NCBI GenBank assembly: GCA_016169945.1
Contig: JADLSH010000079.1
Coordinates: 186,001-250,000 of the forward strand
Origin: Trachythela sp. YZ-2020
Lineage: Eukaryota; Cnidaria; Anthozoa; Malacalcyonacea; Clavulariidae
Length of the DNA stretch: 64,000 bases
Direction of reading: 5' to 3'
The translations under genes were made by a program, and so were the position numbers. Position 1 is the first letter of the stretch, and every line of letters begins with the position of its first letter. The notes under the pieces were generated by a model. That model ran no database searches and was not told the DNA's origin. It saw only the letters and a list, made by a program, of their open reading frames with translations. Positions 46,750-59,735 of the stretch are shown piece by piece.

Positions 46750-46846
46750 AATTGAACTGAATGGAGTGCAATTTGGTCTGAAATCAAACGCGTGATTACC
46801 ACAAGTTTGATTTCAGACCAAAATTGCACGACACGAAGTTCAATTT
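46750..46846. repeat. Hairpin, roughly 25-bp inner stem
   Basis: GTGCAATTTGGTCTGAAATC is followed by AAAC; its complement GTTTGATTTCAGACC and AAAATTGCAC lies after a 15-base loop. Outer arms AATTGAACT and AAGTTCAATT extend it. Confidence 0.8.
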
Positions 46847-46847
46847 C

Positions 46848-48540
46848 CACTTTATTATCTTCATTTTGAAATCTAAATAATTTTTTAAACCGGAAGCGGT
46901 ATTTTACTAGTCTTTGTTTACATTGACACACCCGCGATACTCCCTGAAATGCGGTAGCATAGCAACAACATGAATTGTAATTTGACAAATTGAGCAAAAT
47001 GTGAGTGAATTGCTAGAAATAAAGACCGAAAAAGTAAGTGTAAAGATATCGTAGACTTTACATGTCAATTGATAAACGTTTCTTGTGATTTTGTGCATTC
47101 AAACATTGATATCGATTATTCCATATTTTAATACCTTGTGCCTTTGACAGCTTTGTGTTCAGTTTTGGCTGTTGCTCAAACGAAACTTGTTTTTGTTGAC
47201 ATTTTGACAATGTTTCATTCAAAATTTTGTTGATAATTTGGCCTGTATTATTTGTGAAAAATTATTTGATATTCTTTTAAGTTCGACTCGCCTTTATGTT
47301 GATTTTTATGAAAAACAACTGCAGTAAATGCAGTCTAGAGTATTGACAATTTATGGTGAACAGATTTGGTCATTTGACAGAGCACATTTTTCTTTAAATT
47401 GATTGGCTAGTTGAATTCTATCATTCAATCTGATTGGTTGTTGTGGTGCAGAGCTTCAATCTGATTGGTTTAAAAATGATGCGATTAATACTCAAGATGA
47501 TGCGATTTGGGAATTAATCGCACTATTTTTGACCAATCAGATTGCAAGAAATGGCATTGATTTCAAAATGAATATAATAAAGAATTAAATTTATTCCAAA
47601 TAATACGTGCAGCGTGATTATATAGTACACAATTTTCAAACTATAGATTTCAGGTGCAGTGAGTTACAATTTTCCAGACATGGCGTTAGTGTTCCGAATT
47701 GCGGGCATTTAAAATAAGCGAGCAATTTAGCGCGAGGAGTAAATCACGCCTTAATATTGTACAAGACATTTGGACTTTCGTGTATCACGCCCTATCTTTT
47801 AAATTGCATAATAATATGCATACGTGTATAGAAATGTTTTCACAGTGGTGCAATTTTTTGTCATCACAGTGCAAATAGACGGCCGGCGAAGCTTGAAAAA
47901 AGTGTCTATAAAAGACTGTCGATGGCATTTTTTTGTTAGAAGCATGAAACTACGCAAAATGTCTTAGGATAGTGTTTACTTTGAGACTGAGAGTGGTTGC
48001 CAACCGTAATGGGATTTTTGTCGAATGCTGTATTTTATATTAGTGTTTTATTTTAATTGGCTGACCATCCAATTAACATTTGTAAAGCTCGGGTAATCTT
48101 ATTTCGCATAATACATCAAAACACGACCGCTTCAAAAAGAAGCCACAACAATATGTTTTTGTTGTGTTACAGACAGGCAACAATCACACATGTTTAGATA
48201 ACATACGAATCAGTATTACACGCCCGGTTGCCAGCCGTGTAACGCAATATATTTCTGTTGAGCCAGTCGAATTTTGGCATGTAAATGGTTGAAAACCAGC
48301 ATGTTGGCGCAAATACGTAGTTTTACTACAACACGTTGACCTTGAAAATCGGTAAATATTCTATATTAAACGCAATAATTTACGAATTTAAGCCTTTGCG
48401 TAACCACTCGTCCTAATAAATCCATCCTTATTTTGAAACTCGCCTCCATACAGGTATTTTAACAAGTGTAATAGTAATGCCATTTTCTCATTAGCATGTC
48501 ACTTTGAGTTATGACAATTAAGAAAAGGAGGAATTTGTAC
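46848..48540. other. No recognisable gene
   Basis: AT-rich with short frames only, apart from the fold-back listed separately. Confidence 0.4.
47450..47555. repeat. Fold-back repeat (CAATCTGATTGGT arms)
   Basis: Arms starting TTCAATCTGATTGG and ending CCAATCAGATTGCAAG pair over about 34 bases, including GATGCGATTAAT near the loop. A partial extra copy (TCAATCTGATTGGTTG) lies just upstream at 47426. Confidence 0.75.
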
Positions 48541-48879
48541 ATGCTAATTAGGTAGTGAACGAATTACATTAAATCCATGATATCGAAATTTGCTTTTAAA
48601 TGGATTCCCATCTATCGAAATGTCGTTATAAAAACCTTCCAATTTCGAAAATAGAAAAATTACGGAAGATACTCCGTTGACACTGCTTTGACAGTCACTT
48701 TTTTCGAAGCTGGTCGGCCGTCTATAATCACTCTGAACCAAACAAACTTGAACGGATTGCTGGAAACAAAACAACATGGCGCCTAAACTGAAACTTGCAT
48801 TTGGGGGACTTAAGCTATTTAAACGGTGCCAAATGTAGTTTCCATGAAATATACATGAAATCCACATAAAATGTTTGGC

Positions 48880-49560
48880 AATGCATACAAATGATATATA
48901 TAAGGAGCGAAAACTTTGATAAGTTGAAAGTATACTTGTGTTGAACATTTTAACGATGTATGTCGTTAAATTAGTAATCGCAAAATTCTCCTGAAATTTG
49001 GATATAGCATGCACTCGTGAGTTTTTCAAAAACCACAAATATATGTTACCGCACTAATAATATACATAAAAATATTACTCGACTGTGATTGGTTGATTTG
49101 AGTGCGGCTAATCCCAAACAACAGTGCAATTTTCTGTAATCAAAGTGCAAAAAATCTGTAATCACTAAGAAGCAATAAAATTTGAAGCTCGCCTAAACTT
49201 AATTTGGATTTTCGGGACGAAAATGACGACTTAAAATTTATTTGAAAAGTGGAAAATTTAGTTTACATGAAATTTATAAGAAATCGACACGGTTCGGGTT
49301 CACTTTCAAATGCTTGGCAATTCATACAGATAATAATAAATGGAGCGAAAGGGCCGAAACTAGTAAGTTCAAAGTATAATTGTTTCGAACATTTTTATGC
49401 ATATTATTAATAAGTATAATAGCATGATTTCTCGTGAAATTTGGATATAACATGCACTCGTGAGTTTTTCAAACACCTCAAATAGCTCTCGTCCTTCGGA
49501 CTCGTGCTATTTTGAGGTCTTTGAAAAACTCACTCCTGCATGTTATATCCAAATTGCACT
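48880..49560. repeat. Diverged direct duplication with a hairpin in the second copy
   Basis: Blocks at about 48885-49040 and 49310-49480 share GAGCGAAA, GAACATTTT, TTCTC(G/C)TGAAATTTGGATATA and CATGCACTCGTGAGTTTTTC. The second copy continues into an inverted repeat (49443-49560): CACTCGTGAGTTTTTCAAA pairs with TTTGAAAAACTCACTCCTGC around a TCGTCCTTCGGAC loop. Confidence 0.75.
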
Positions 49561-49569
49561 CGAAACCAT

Positions 49570-50450
49570 ACATGCATACTATATAATTAGAACAGTTTTT
49601 CAGATTTTAGTTAGAAATGTAACTTTATGAAATGGCTATCACAAGGCATTACTTATTCAATTTGCAGGTACAGTGCGCACTTTGTGATCGTACGCCTTGG
49701 TACAGAATTGAAAGACGCGTTGAAATGTGATGGATTCGTGAGTGTATTATCTGCCGATAAGACTCAAAGTTACCGGTTGTAAGTAGTCGGCGTAGTTCAT
49801 GATTGTGAAGGATTTCTTCAAAGAAATGCTTCGAATCGAAAGAATTATTGTGGGACTTATTATATGTCTACCAAATATCGTTGTAACTACAATCGAAGAA
49901 AACCGACTCAAGCATGAACCAATAATCTGGCAAGTGATGAACCAGGCGGATAGACGTATTTTAAGAATTAATATATTCAGCATAACGTACGCACAACACG
50001 CTTGGCATAAAATGTCTCCAATTCGGCCAACTTGAATGTCCGCATTTTTTCCGCATGGCGCGCGTTTTTTCCGGAAGTCTGGTAACAAAATTATTTTGTG
50101 AAAAGTGCGCCACTTTAATAGCGTCGCGGAGACATGTAGGTTATCTTTAGACAAATATGTACTATATGGGTGAGTAGTTGTTGTTTAGGGGATCATAATG
50201 ATACCAAAGTTGCCATAGTTACCTTTAATCATTTGCCGTCCTCAAGCATTTTTTGAAGGCAATTTCTCGCAAATGGCGACTTGATGGTTTTCCCGTAAAA
50301 TTCGAGATTTTTGGCTTCATAGCATTTTTCTGTTTTAAGTTACCAAAGTTTCGCTATATATTTATATGAAAGAAAAATTCATAACTTAAATTTCTATCGT
50401 TTTATTTTTTCCGATTTCGTTTTTAAAATTCGACAATACGCATTTGAAAC
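49570..50450. other. No recognisable gene; dispersed-repeat patch near 50000
   Basis: The block ACGCTTGGCATAAAATG followed by AATTCGGCCAACTTG (about 49998-50035) matches, on the opposite strand, 54600-54655 near a different region, so it is a dispersed repeat. No gene seen. Confidence 0.45.
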
Positions 50451-50454
50451 AGGG

Positions 50455-52698
50455 GGTTAGTTAGTTAGTTAGTGAACTTTATTTAGTCACGGTGGACTCA
50501 TCAGGATTTTACACACTTATGATAAAGTAACAAAGGAAATTAGCTATATGATAAATTATACTATACATATTTACAAAACTACCTGTTTTTCATGAGTGCC
50601 GTGCATTAAATTGATTAAAATTAGATAAAATATTTAAAAATTATTGAATAAAGTTGCTACAGTCAGACTTAAATTTATGTAAAGTACTAGCCTGTCTTAA
50701 CTCAGTAGGAAGAGAATTCCACAGTACTGCACCGCTATAACTAAAGCTATTTTTCAAGTAATTAGTACGCGGTAGTGGCAAAGCTAGTTTGTTACTGGTG
50801 TCTCTCAATGCATAATTTGTGATACTATTGCGATCAACAAACATATTAGAAAGATAATCTGGAGCAAGACCATTCAAGGATTTATACACCATGATAGCCT
50901 TGGAAAGCCTACGCTGAGATACAAGATTTTTCCATCCAAGACTTTCGAAAAGATAATCGGCATTTGTATCATAACTAGAAGATGTTAATACCCTGGCAGC
51001 ACGATTTTGTAATTTTTGCAATTTGTTAACTAGATAACTACTGCAACTGTCCCAGACAGCAGAGCAGTAGTCGAAATATGGTTGAACTAAGCACTTGTAA
51101 ATAAGTTGCATTGTGGTAAAAGGAACATAAGGTCTAATGCGTTTTAGTGCACCAATACCGGAAGCAACTTTTTACTCAGTTTCTCAATATGAACATTCCA
51201 GGATAAGTTCTCATCAATATGTACGCCGAGTGATTTTGTATGAGAGACTTGTTTAACTGGAACGTTATTTATTACTAATAAAGGAGTAGATTGAAAAGTA
51301 TTTATTCTTTGGCGAGAGCCAATTAGCATAAATTCAGTTTTAGTCTGGTTTAAAGTAAGTTTGTTTGCTGATAACCATTCACTGACACTAGCAAGATCCT
51401 CGTTAAGATTATGATTAATTTCATGTATGTTATTACTTGCATATGTCAAATTAGTGTCATCAGCAAACATTCGTGCCCGAGAGTGTATTAGACAATTAGG
51501 AAGATCATTAATATAGATTAAAAATAAAAGCGGGCCTAATATAGTTCCCTGAGGAACCCCACATTGTAGTAATCGATTCGAGGAGAAATGACCGTTAACA
51601 AAACACTTTTGATTACGTTCATTTAGATACGATCTTAACCAGTTACCCGCAGTTCCCTTGATTCCATATGCATTAAGTTTGTTCAGCAATATTTCATGAT
51701 CTACAGTGTCGAACGCTTTTTTAAGATCAAGAAACATTACAGCATTTACATTACCACTGTCAATATTATAAGCCCATTCGTTGGTAGCCTCAAGAAGAGA
51801 GGTGACAGTAGAATGTAGGCCTCGAAATCCTGATTGATAATTAGTTAATAATTCATTTTCAGCTATAAATGTATATAGCTGATCATAAATTACCCTTTCA
51901 AAACCTTAGCCACAATAGGAACAATAGAAATGGGACGATAGTTATCAACGCAATTGCGTTTGCCTTGTTTGTATATAGGAATAACTTTAGCACATTTCCA
52001 TTCGTTTGGGAATATGCCTGTAGTGATAGAACGATTAAAAATAAGACAGAGGATTCTGCAATTAAGTCAGAGCATTCTCTAATTAACCTAGAAGATATTT
52101 TGTCTAAACCTGTTGCTTTAGAAGTGTTTAACGTGGACAGTAATGCGTAAACGGTTGGAATACTTATTTCTCTCAGTTGAAAAATAGCATTATTTTGGTT
52201 AGGTAAATAATCAAGATAAGACCGATTGCTATCATTAAGATTAATTTTATCTGCAAGGTCTGGTCCGATGTTTGAAAAGTGATCGTTAAACGCATCAGCA
52301 ATTTTGCTAGGGTCATTAATTAATACGCCATTCAAATCAACCTCGCCAATGTGAGGGCTTTTCCTATTCTTAGAAGTAAGTTCATTAATGATCTTCCAGG
52401 TCTTATTAGGATTGTCTTTATTATCATTGAAAGAATTTTTGAAATAGGCTTGCTTAGCGTAGAAGATTTCAGAATTAACAAAATTACGCATTTTCTTAAA
52501 AGAAAGCCAATCTTGAGTATCATTGGAACGAATTGCTTTAATTTTTAGGACATCTCGCCTATGCATTTTATCTTTCAAAAGAGATGTGATCCAAGGCGAT
52601 TTAATAGCCTTAACGCGCTTAGTTAAGGGGTAAAATTCATATGCTCGCAAGGTCGCGTCATAATATGACACAATGTTTGGCTTTGTTCGGCATCGCAA
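50455..52698 (-). mobile_element. LINE G: 5'-truncated non-LTR RT with (CTAA)n tail
   Basis: Minus-strand ORF2 from 52698. Pieces: 52698-51898 (linker, KATGLDKISSRLIRECS), 51737-51144 (RT palm: FLDLKKAFDTVDHEILL, CGVPQGTILGPLLFLIYINDL, catalytic FADD, LNQTKTEFMLIG, KSLGVHIDENLSW) and 51111-50641 (VQPYFDYCSAVW, LQNRAARVLT, SYSGAVLWNSLPTELRQ). Frameshifts near 51900-52030 and 51120 break it. On the plus strand the 3' end is GTTAGTTAGTTAGTTAGTG at 50456-50474, a short microsatellite tail typical of L2/CR1-like LINEs. It has lost its endonuclease. Confidence 0.9.
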
Positions 52699-52699
52699 A

Positions 52700-53940
52700 T
52701 AGGAAGAAAGTCAATGAAATTTAAGCCAAAAGAGGAAAATTGCACTTACTTTATGGAAAGGTACGTTTATCAGTTGTTAAGTGTGTTTATTTTTATTCAA
52801 ATCAGGGGTAAATATACAAAACATGCCAAAAAGGTCCTGGCAAACATAATGAAATATGCTGTATTTAATTTCCACATCAGAAATTGGCACTTGAAATGCT
52901 CAGAATTACTTAGATAAGTAAAGTCAGGATTGTGTGGGAATATTTACAAGCTTACTTTGAAATTACTTAGCTCAAATGCTTGACAACCCCACACAAATTG
53001 AACATCCTCAGGGTATATCACTATCAGTTGATTTTAAATGGAAGTAAATATGAATATAGACCATACTAGTCATGCTATCCTGATAGTGTAAACTCACTTG
53101 GGCCTGAAAAAAGGCTCGGGGGATCTACATAGGAATTTGTATAAGTCCGAATGTTTTCCTGATGGGGGAGACAACCCTGCTAGGAGCCCCTCCCCCCTCC
53201 CTCTGGCTATGTCACTGTACATATTACTTAGAAATCCTTGCTCGGGAAAACCAGCAGTAAGTGTTGGGTACAATTGGATCTTGAAAGTAAAAACCAAATT
53301 GCATGCAAATCATCCATGTGAAGCTTAATTATGCCATACTTACTTACCAAGACTACACTTAATTTTAATTGTCTGTTCCTATTTGATTTTAACCCAACAA
53401 GCCACAGTGTCCCACTGTCTCTGACACCTCCTAATATTTGTTGTTCTGTTCAATGCCAGTATTTGCCAAATAATTTTACTTGCCATGTTAAGGGTTAATT
53501 ATGTGATATGTTCAAATACCTACATTAATTGGTGCATTTTTATTACTATATTTTGTCTTCTCAAAAATATGAGTTTACCCAGTCATGGGTGTGAGATTAT
53601 CATAAACAATAATGGGTGTATGAAACTACATTGGTTTCAGTGAAGCAACATATTTATAATGTGTTAACCTTGTTACTATTTTTGTCTAGATGGAAGCCAG
53701 ATTTACACATCCAGGGCAGAATATTGTGAGATAATGTGTTATTGAAGTTGGATTATGCCTAATTACTACAGTTGAACTAATGTGTATATACGTTTGAGTG
53801 CAATTTTAACATTGTCTATTATTGCCAACTACAAGTGAGTGCTGCAATGAATTGAAAAATGTACCTGTAACCTTTATACTGCCTAACTATATTATCCATG
53901 GCAAAATGTGTTTGTAAAATGTTTGGTTTAATATTTTTTG
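52700..53940. other. No recognisable gene
   Basis: Only short frames; no domain or repeat that I can support. Confidence 0.4.
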
Positions 53941-53944
53941 TACA

Positions 53945-54095
53945 AGAACATTCATAAGCTTTTTCTCCTGCGTGTGTGTGTCTTTTTATATCATTTTAAA
54001 CATGGAAACATCTTTGCAATCATCATATTCAACAGTTTTTTCTCCTGTGTGTGTTCTTTTATGTGTCGCTAAACAGCCTGGTGTAAAAAACTACA
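53945..54095 (-). pseudogene. C2H2 zinc-finger relic
   Basis: Minus strand reads THKRTHTGEKTVEYDDC and, in a shifted frame, KRHTHAGEKAYE, which are Kruppel-type linkers with decayed fingers. It is the second zinc-finger relic in the window, on the opposite strand from that at 36.5 kb. Confidence 0.6.
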
Positions 54096-54711
54096 ACAAA
54101 TTACAGAAAATCAATAAAATAGTTTATTCATTTACAAATCAACATTAACTTCAGACAATTTGCAAGGAACCTGCCTGTCACATACCCGCAGCCTCTAATA
54201 TCAGCAGTGTATCAGCCATATTACTGGCATTTTATGCGAGGTAAACTTAAGGCTTTAGTTAGAATAACAACTAGCAAGTTCAAACTTGGAACTGTGCTTA
54301 AGATTAAAAACAATAACGTTCACGTTATCTTTATATAATATATTTTGTACACTACATATTGCTGTCCATATATATCTTGCAGTACATATTTGCAGTTTGC
54401 CTTTGCCATTCATGTGTTCTAAACGTTATTTCCACACTAAAATTTGTTTCCTTCCTTGGTCAATCAGTAGAAATCTGTTTTCGCGATTATCGATAACATT
54501 TTCCTACACACAAGATGAAAAATATGCCGAAATACATTTTCCACTCCTATTTGCCGCCATCTTGAAAATTTTCCTACTCTCATGGGCAAAACCGCTGAAA
54601 GTAATGACAGGCAACTTGGCCGATTTCCCTGCATTTTATGCCAAGCGTGCAAGGGCGATAGACAACTATCTGTATGTATGGTGAACCATAACACAACGTT
54701 ATATATATATA

Positions 54712-57700
54712 CATTGCAAAAAATCGATTTCTTATTTTAAGAAAATAATTCTTATTTTAAGAACAAAATTACTTATTTTAAGAAAATTTGGCTTGTCCCG
54801 TGGGTAAGTAAAATATTCTTGACAAGAATCTTATTTCAAGAAAATTATTCTTAAAATAAGAAAATCATTCTTGGTTAGAAAAAAAATCTTGGCAAGAAAA
54901 TTTTACTAATTTTGTCCCGTGGGTAAGTAAAATATTCTTGCTAAGGAAATTTTTCTTATTTCAAGAATACCTTCTAGAAAAAATATCTTATATCAAGAAA
55001 AATATTCTTAGTTGCCTAAGAATTATTTTCTTGATTTAAGCCTTATTTTCTAGAACATATTCTGAAAATAAGAAAAACATTCTTAATGAGAATAATTTAC
55101 TTACACACGGGACAAAACGAGAATTTCTCTCTTGAATCGAAGGAACGAAAAAGTCTTGCAGAGAAAAATATTCTAGTTTCCCCCGAACGTTAAGAAAATA
55201 CCTGAATATTGGGGAAAAACTACAATAATTTTCTTGGCAATATTTTCGTCTCCTTCCATCCAACAAATTATTTTTGTAATCTAAAAAAACGGAGTACATT
55301 TGTTTCAATATTCTAAAAGTTTTATTATACATGCATGTTGACAACGGATTTTCACACAACATTAATTGATATATAAACAGAATGCTAATGCTATGTATTA
55401 ACGTTCTCATTCGATGTCAAATGTTCAATTTCAAATCACATTCATTGGTAATCAACATGGATGAACTTATATATATTAATTTTGGATTAATTACTAGATA
55501 AATTAATTATTCTTTCTGAACAAAACCATTTGTTGGTTGAACAATGGAATTAGCTCACAAGACAGTTTATTCCTTTGTTGAACAGATCCAGTGGCTAGAA
55601 TGTTTTTGTAGATAACTGGTTGCCTTGCATGATTTGTCAACTTTCAAATCATCTTAATTCTTAAAGAAGAAATGATGACAATTACTATAGATAATGGGCT
55701 AAAACAGTACGGTACACTTGAGTGTAATTTTAGATTTTAAAAGACGATGTTGTAACTCCTATGCCCGACAAAAACTGGGGGGGGGGCTTAGTCGAAAGGG
55801 TCCTTGAGCCGGAGGGACCCACACTGCGGTTTGACTAATTGAGGGCTTCACACCCCATGCACACAGGGCAATAGAGCTCTTTTTTGTGTCTATGGCATAA
55901 GTTGTCAGTAACCTATTCAGTGGCAATCACCCTCACAGTAAAACCAAACATGTTTCCTTGACAAGGTTAGGATAATAAATTAAACAGGACACATTGTAAT
56001 TGAACGGTTAAAAGTAACTCACCAAATTAAAAATGTTCTCTTCCTCAAGTGTACTTTTACCCTGTCAAAGGGAGACCAAGGGAAAACTTGGCTCATTTTT
56101 TTGCTTTTCGATCATTTTTCAACTTCTGTCTATTTGGGAACAAGGCTGACCTATGGGACCTTGTTCGAAAGAGCCTCTGAGGGACATCAGCCACTGGGAC
56201 CAGACCCAATGCACCCAGGGTTTCTTTTCAATTAAGACCGAGAGCCCCCGCTAAGCCAAAGTTAGATCAGTGATTCAAGGTGCATTGGATCTCAACATGT
56301 TATGTCTAAGAGTGTGGTCTTAACTGAGACAAGGTCAGGCAAAACGGTCTGTTAAATCATGTCCAACAATATGTCCAAAATATTCCTTGTCCTATTCAAA
56401 CTTCAGTTAGGTACTACAAGTACTATACCAATGGTGTTTGTTCATAAGTTATAATCACTAACCAATACAGTGGTAATCCCTCCACAAGGGGTGGAAAAAT
56501 AATTTTCTTCCTGTGAGCCTAAAGCTAACACATTTCCTGCAGCCTGAAGATCATGAATATGTCAAACCTAGGCTTATCTAGCTATAAATTGTAGCCTATA
56601 ATGCACATACATACTGTCTGGTGAGCCTGGTTTTAAACTAAAGAATGATTTCTTGGCAGTTGGCAGATATATAGCTCAATATTTTTGTAGTGTTTATATG
56701 AAATCTATTTACTTAACAACTTAATAACTTACTTAGTACTTATGGTGCAGCCGAAGCAGGCTTAAATATTGCAGAGCGTAATGATGTAGTACAGTTAATA
56801 TAAGTAGTCAAGCAAAGCAGCTAGTCCGTCAGTTCAGATCAGCCTATTTTGTAAGGAGGGGCATGCAATCTCGATTCTTATGAGATAAAACTATCAGCCA
56901 GCAAGGTTGTACAATTGACAATATTGCAAATTTCCTGTCAACCATGACTGGTAAAGCAAATTAAGCCCATAGTGAGACATAATTATGTATATAATGAGTC
57001 TTTTCAAATTTTCAAATCAACCTAAAAAATTCCTGCGGCTGTTGAATAATTTCCTGCGAATGTGCTTGCCTATTTTTTCCACCCCTGTCCCCCACAGAAA
57101 AACCAAACAAGTAATTTACTTTGACAATGAAATATATTGGAAATTGACAGTTTTAAAACCAGACTATACATGTATCTACTATTCTACATATGTTTCTTGT
57201 CAACACATTCAGCTGCACACTGTATTGTCATTGGTATTTTTAGGGAAAATTGTTGGGAATAGGTTAAAAATGTCTTACTCTAGACATGTTAGGATTATAA
57301 AATATATAAAAGGCACATTGTAGTTAATTAAGAGGTTAAAACACAATGGTGAATACACACAGTATCTCTTGTTACCATTAAGTCACAATCTACTCTTCCT
57401 CAAGTGCAATTTTACCCAGATTAATAATGTCAGTCTTTTGAAATAAAAAACATAAACATAAGATCTCTAGGGTATTGGAGGTGGGTCGGGCAGCAGGGCT
57501 AACTTGGTTCACCTCAATCAGGCATTTGCTATTATTTCCTAATAATTTTCATTTTTGTCTATTTGGGAACTAAGCTGCCCAGCATATCCCCACGAGGATC
57601 TGGGCAAAGTATGAATGCTGTATTTAAATTAATATAATGCTGTAAGTGACTTATCATTTCTATGGGCTATAACTGTAAAATATTGTCACTGCTCATGAAA

Positions 57701-59424
57701 ATGTGATTTCAGGTTTGGTACGAGTTTGTACGACACAAATAGAAACAGCACAGGCACCAAATTTACCTGTGCTTGGCCCTTGTAAATAGATAGTCCAAGC
57801 AATAAGCATGCATAAATCTGGTAGGGATGTCATTTTATTTGTATGCAATTACCAAATATATTTCATCCGATATTATATATTGTGCTAAACACAGTTACGT
57901 GTACTGCTGAAAGACCTGAAAAGTCTTATGAATAAATTCCTCTTGGGAAAGCGAGCTAGGCTAGCTCTGGTAGCTATGCTGGCTAGGGTTCTACACCCTC
58001 TAACCATTCCCAACATAAACAGTCATTAATGCCATACCAGGTTCTTGGCAGAAATGATATTATGATAGCACAATATACCGTATTATTACAAAGAAAGGAT
58101 TGTTCTCCTCTAATAGAAAGCTAAATATTTTGCTTTGGTGATTGTATTAATAACATCAAAGCTAAATGAGTCAATATTTCATATACTTTTAAAAGTATCA
58201 ATTCATGATCATCAACAATATAATTTTCATACCTTGTAGCAGACAGTGTAGTTTGTAGTCGTTTGTGTTGTTTTGGACAGTTCGACTCGCTTCGACCACA
58301 TTTACTTCAGTATTGATCGCTTGAAATGATAATCTGTAAATACAAAGGCATATAGAAAGTTTTTAATGTCTATTAATGACATATATTCTCGAAGCCAAAA
58401 TATGCGACCAGGGACGGCTAAGATTATACGTGAAAACAATCGATTATATACCCTATATTTACACGCAAAATCTAAAAATATTTACATAGTTTAACACTTA
58501 CTTTTCAAGTTATTGTTTGAATCTTCAAATATTGGAATATTTCTTCCTATTTTCGTTAAAATTTGCGGAAGACTTGGATGTAAAAGCTTGAATTCAAAAA
58601 GATTTTTGAAAGGACGCGCTGTGAGAGCACGCTCGCTAAGCATCCTGGGTGCCCATATATGCCACTCGTCTGCATACCACTGAAGGCACTGATCTCAAAT
58701 ATATGAACAGTCCAGCATATTAGCAACAATAATCAGCCACGTATAATCTCTGACTTTCTGACGAAAACTCTTCATTATATCCCCAAAATAATTCATTAAT
58801 CTTTATTTGTATGACTACACAGTTCCATGTATTTCTCACCATTGTATTTGAATCTCGCGTACGAGGCCACAACTCAACTGAAACAGTCCTTTCAACTCAA
58901 TCAAATATGTCGAAAGCCAGATAGATTTTTACTTTTAATTTGTTTAATATGGCTACAGGTGAAAAAAACTCTCTTGGCAATTGAAAATATACAGGAGGAT
59001 CTTTAAAATACAAGTTCTTTGATACGACGCAAAACATATTAAATTGATCTAATCGGTCGAATTACTTGACGAGCTGCCCGGAGTGTCAATAACATTACAA
59101 GTATTCTTGAAAATAAGAAAAATCAACGTGAAAATATCATTGTCTACCGAATTTACAGAATTTTAGTTCAACAAGAATAATTTTCTTGTTTCAATAATAT
59201 TCAGAATATTATTCTATGACGCAAGAATATCATTCTTGAAATAAGAAAAAAAGTCTTCCGGATGATCTTTCCTAGATTAATTTTCTTATTTTAAGAAATG
59301 TTTTCTTAAAACAAGAACATTTTTCTTATAAATTTTTCTTGACAAGAAATAATTTCTAAAAATAAGAAAAATAATCTAAAAAATAAGAATTTTATTCTAG
59401 GCTAGACTTTGATTTTTTGCAGTG
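54712..59424. mobile_element. Putative 4.7-kb DNA element with inverted TTCTTATTTTAAGAA arrays
   Basis: The left end is CATTGCAAAAAATC at 54712; the right end is its near-complement GATTTTTTGCAGTG ending at 59424. Inside each end lies about 300-430 bases of repeated TTCTTATTTTAAGAA and CTTGACAAGAA words (54730-55150 and 59100-59400). CACTG ends are known in CACTA-like (CMC) elements; a TA dinucleotide flanks each side but the flanks are AT-rich. The interior has no recognisable transposase. Alternatively these are two separate MITEs. Confidence 0.5.
55150..59095. other. Interior with a diverged duplication, no gene seen
   Basis: Blocks at about 55970-56160 and 57290-57595 share ACACATTGTA, CTCTTCCTCAAGTG and TGTCTATTTGGGAAC in the same order, so they are a diverged direct duplication about 1.4 kb apart. 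No coding domain was found; frames are short. Confidence 0.45.
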
Positions 59425-59429
59425 TACAT

Positions 59430-59625
59430 ATATATAGATTTTCGCTTACCTCAAAACTTGTCTGCAACAGGCTGTTTCATCTGTAATCATCAAACTGCCT
59501 GATGATTCTTTTACAGATGAAACAGCCTGTTGCAGACAAGTTTTGAGGTAAGCGAAAATCTATAATTTGCTCTAACTATATATGTTGTCGAGCACTCTTT
59601 GCGTTTTGTAGACCTAAACCTACAC

Positions 59626-59665
<40 letters not shown>
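59430..59665. mobile_element. Penelope-like terminal remnant with inverted repeats
   Basis: TTCGCTTACCTCAAAACTTG (59440) and its complement (59540) flank two opposed hammerhead segments. The reversed landmark (59581-59635) and a (TA)n tract (59625-59662) follow. It is the same family as 7.8-9.06 kb, without coding sequence. It directly follows the 4.7-kb element. Confidence 0.75.
59495..59535 (+). ncRNA. Type I hammerhead ribozyme, copy 3
   Basis: Same core as copies 1 and 2: CTGC 59495-59498, CTGATGA 59499-59505, GAAA 59519-59522, cleavage predicted after T59531, GCAG 59532-59535. A defective opposite-strand copy (59462-59490) lacks part of helix II and the helix I strand. Confidence 0.75.
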
Positions 59666-59667
<2 letters not shown>

Positions 59668-59735
59668 CTAATGCTCTTATGCGTACGTTATACTGGGAAC
59701 CAATAGAATATATTGATAGTAACTGTAATGACAGT

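Noticed and set aside
49490..49520. Hammerhead-like GGACTCGTGC word
   Set aside because: No CTGATGA and GAAA pair at the required spacing; it is only a hairpin loop.
49747..50154. Frame of 135 codons on the minus strand and a 78-codon frame on the plus strand
   Set aside because: They overlap on opposite strands and part of the sequence is a dispersed repeat also near 54.6 kb.
54286..54694. A 132-codon plus-strand frame
   Set aside because: Hydrophobic AT-rich translation without motifs; it includes the dispersed repeat shared with 50.0 kb.
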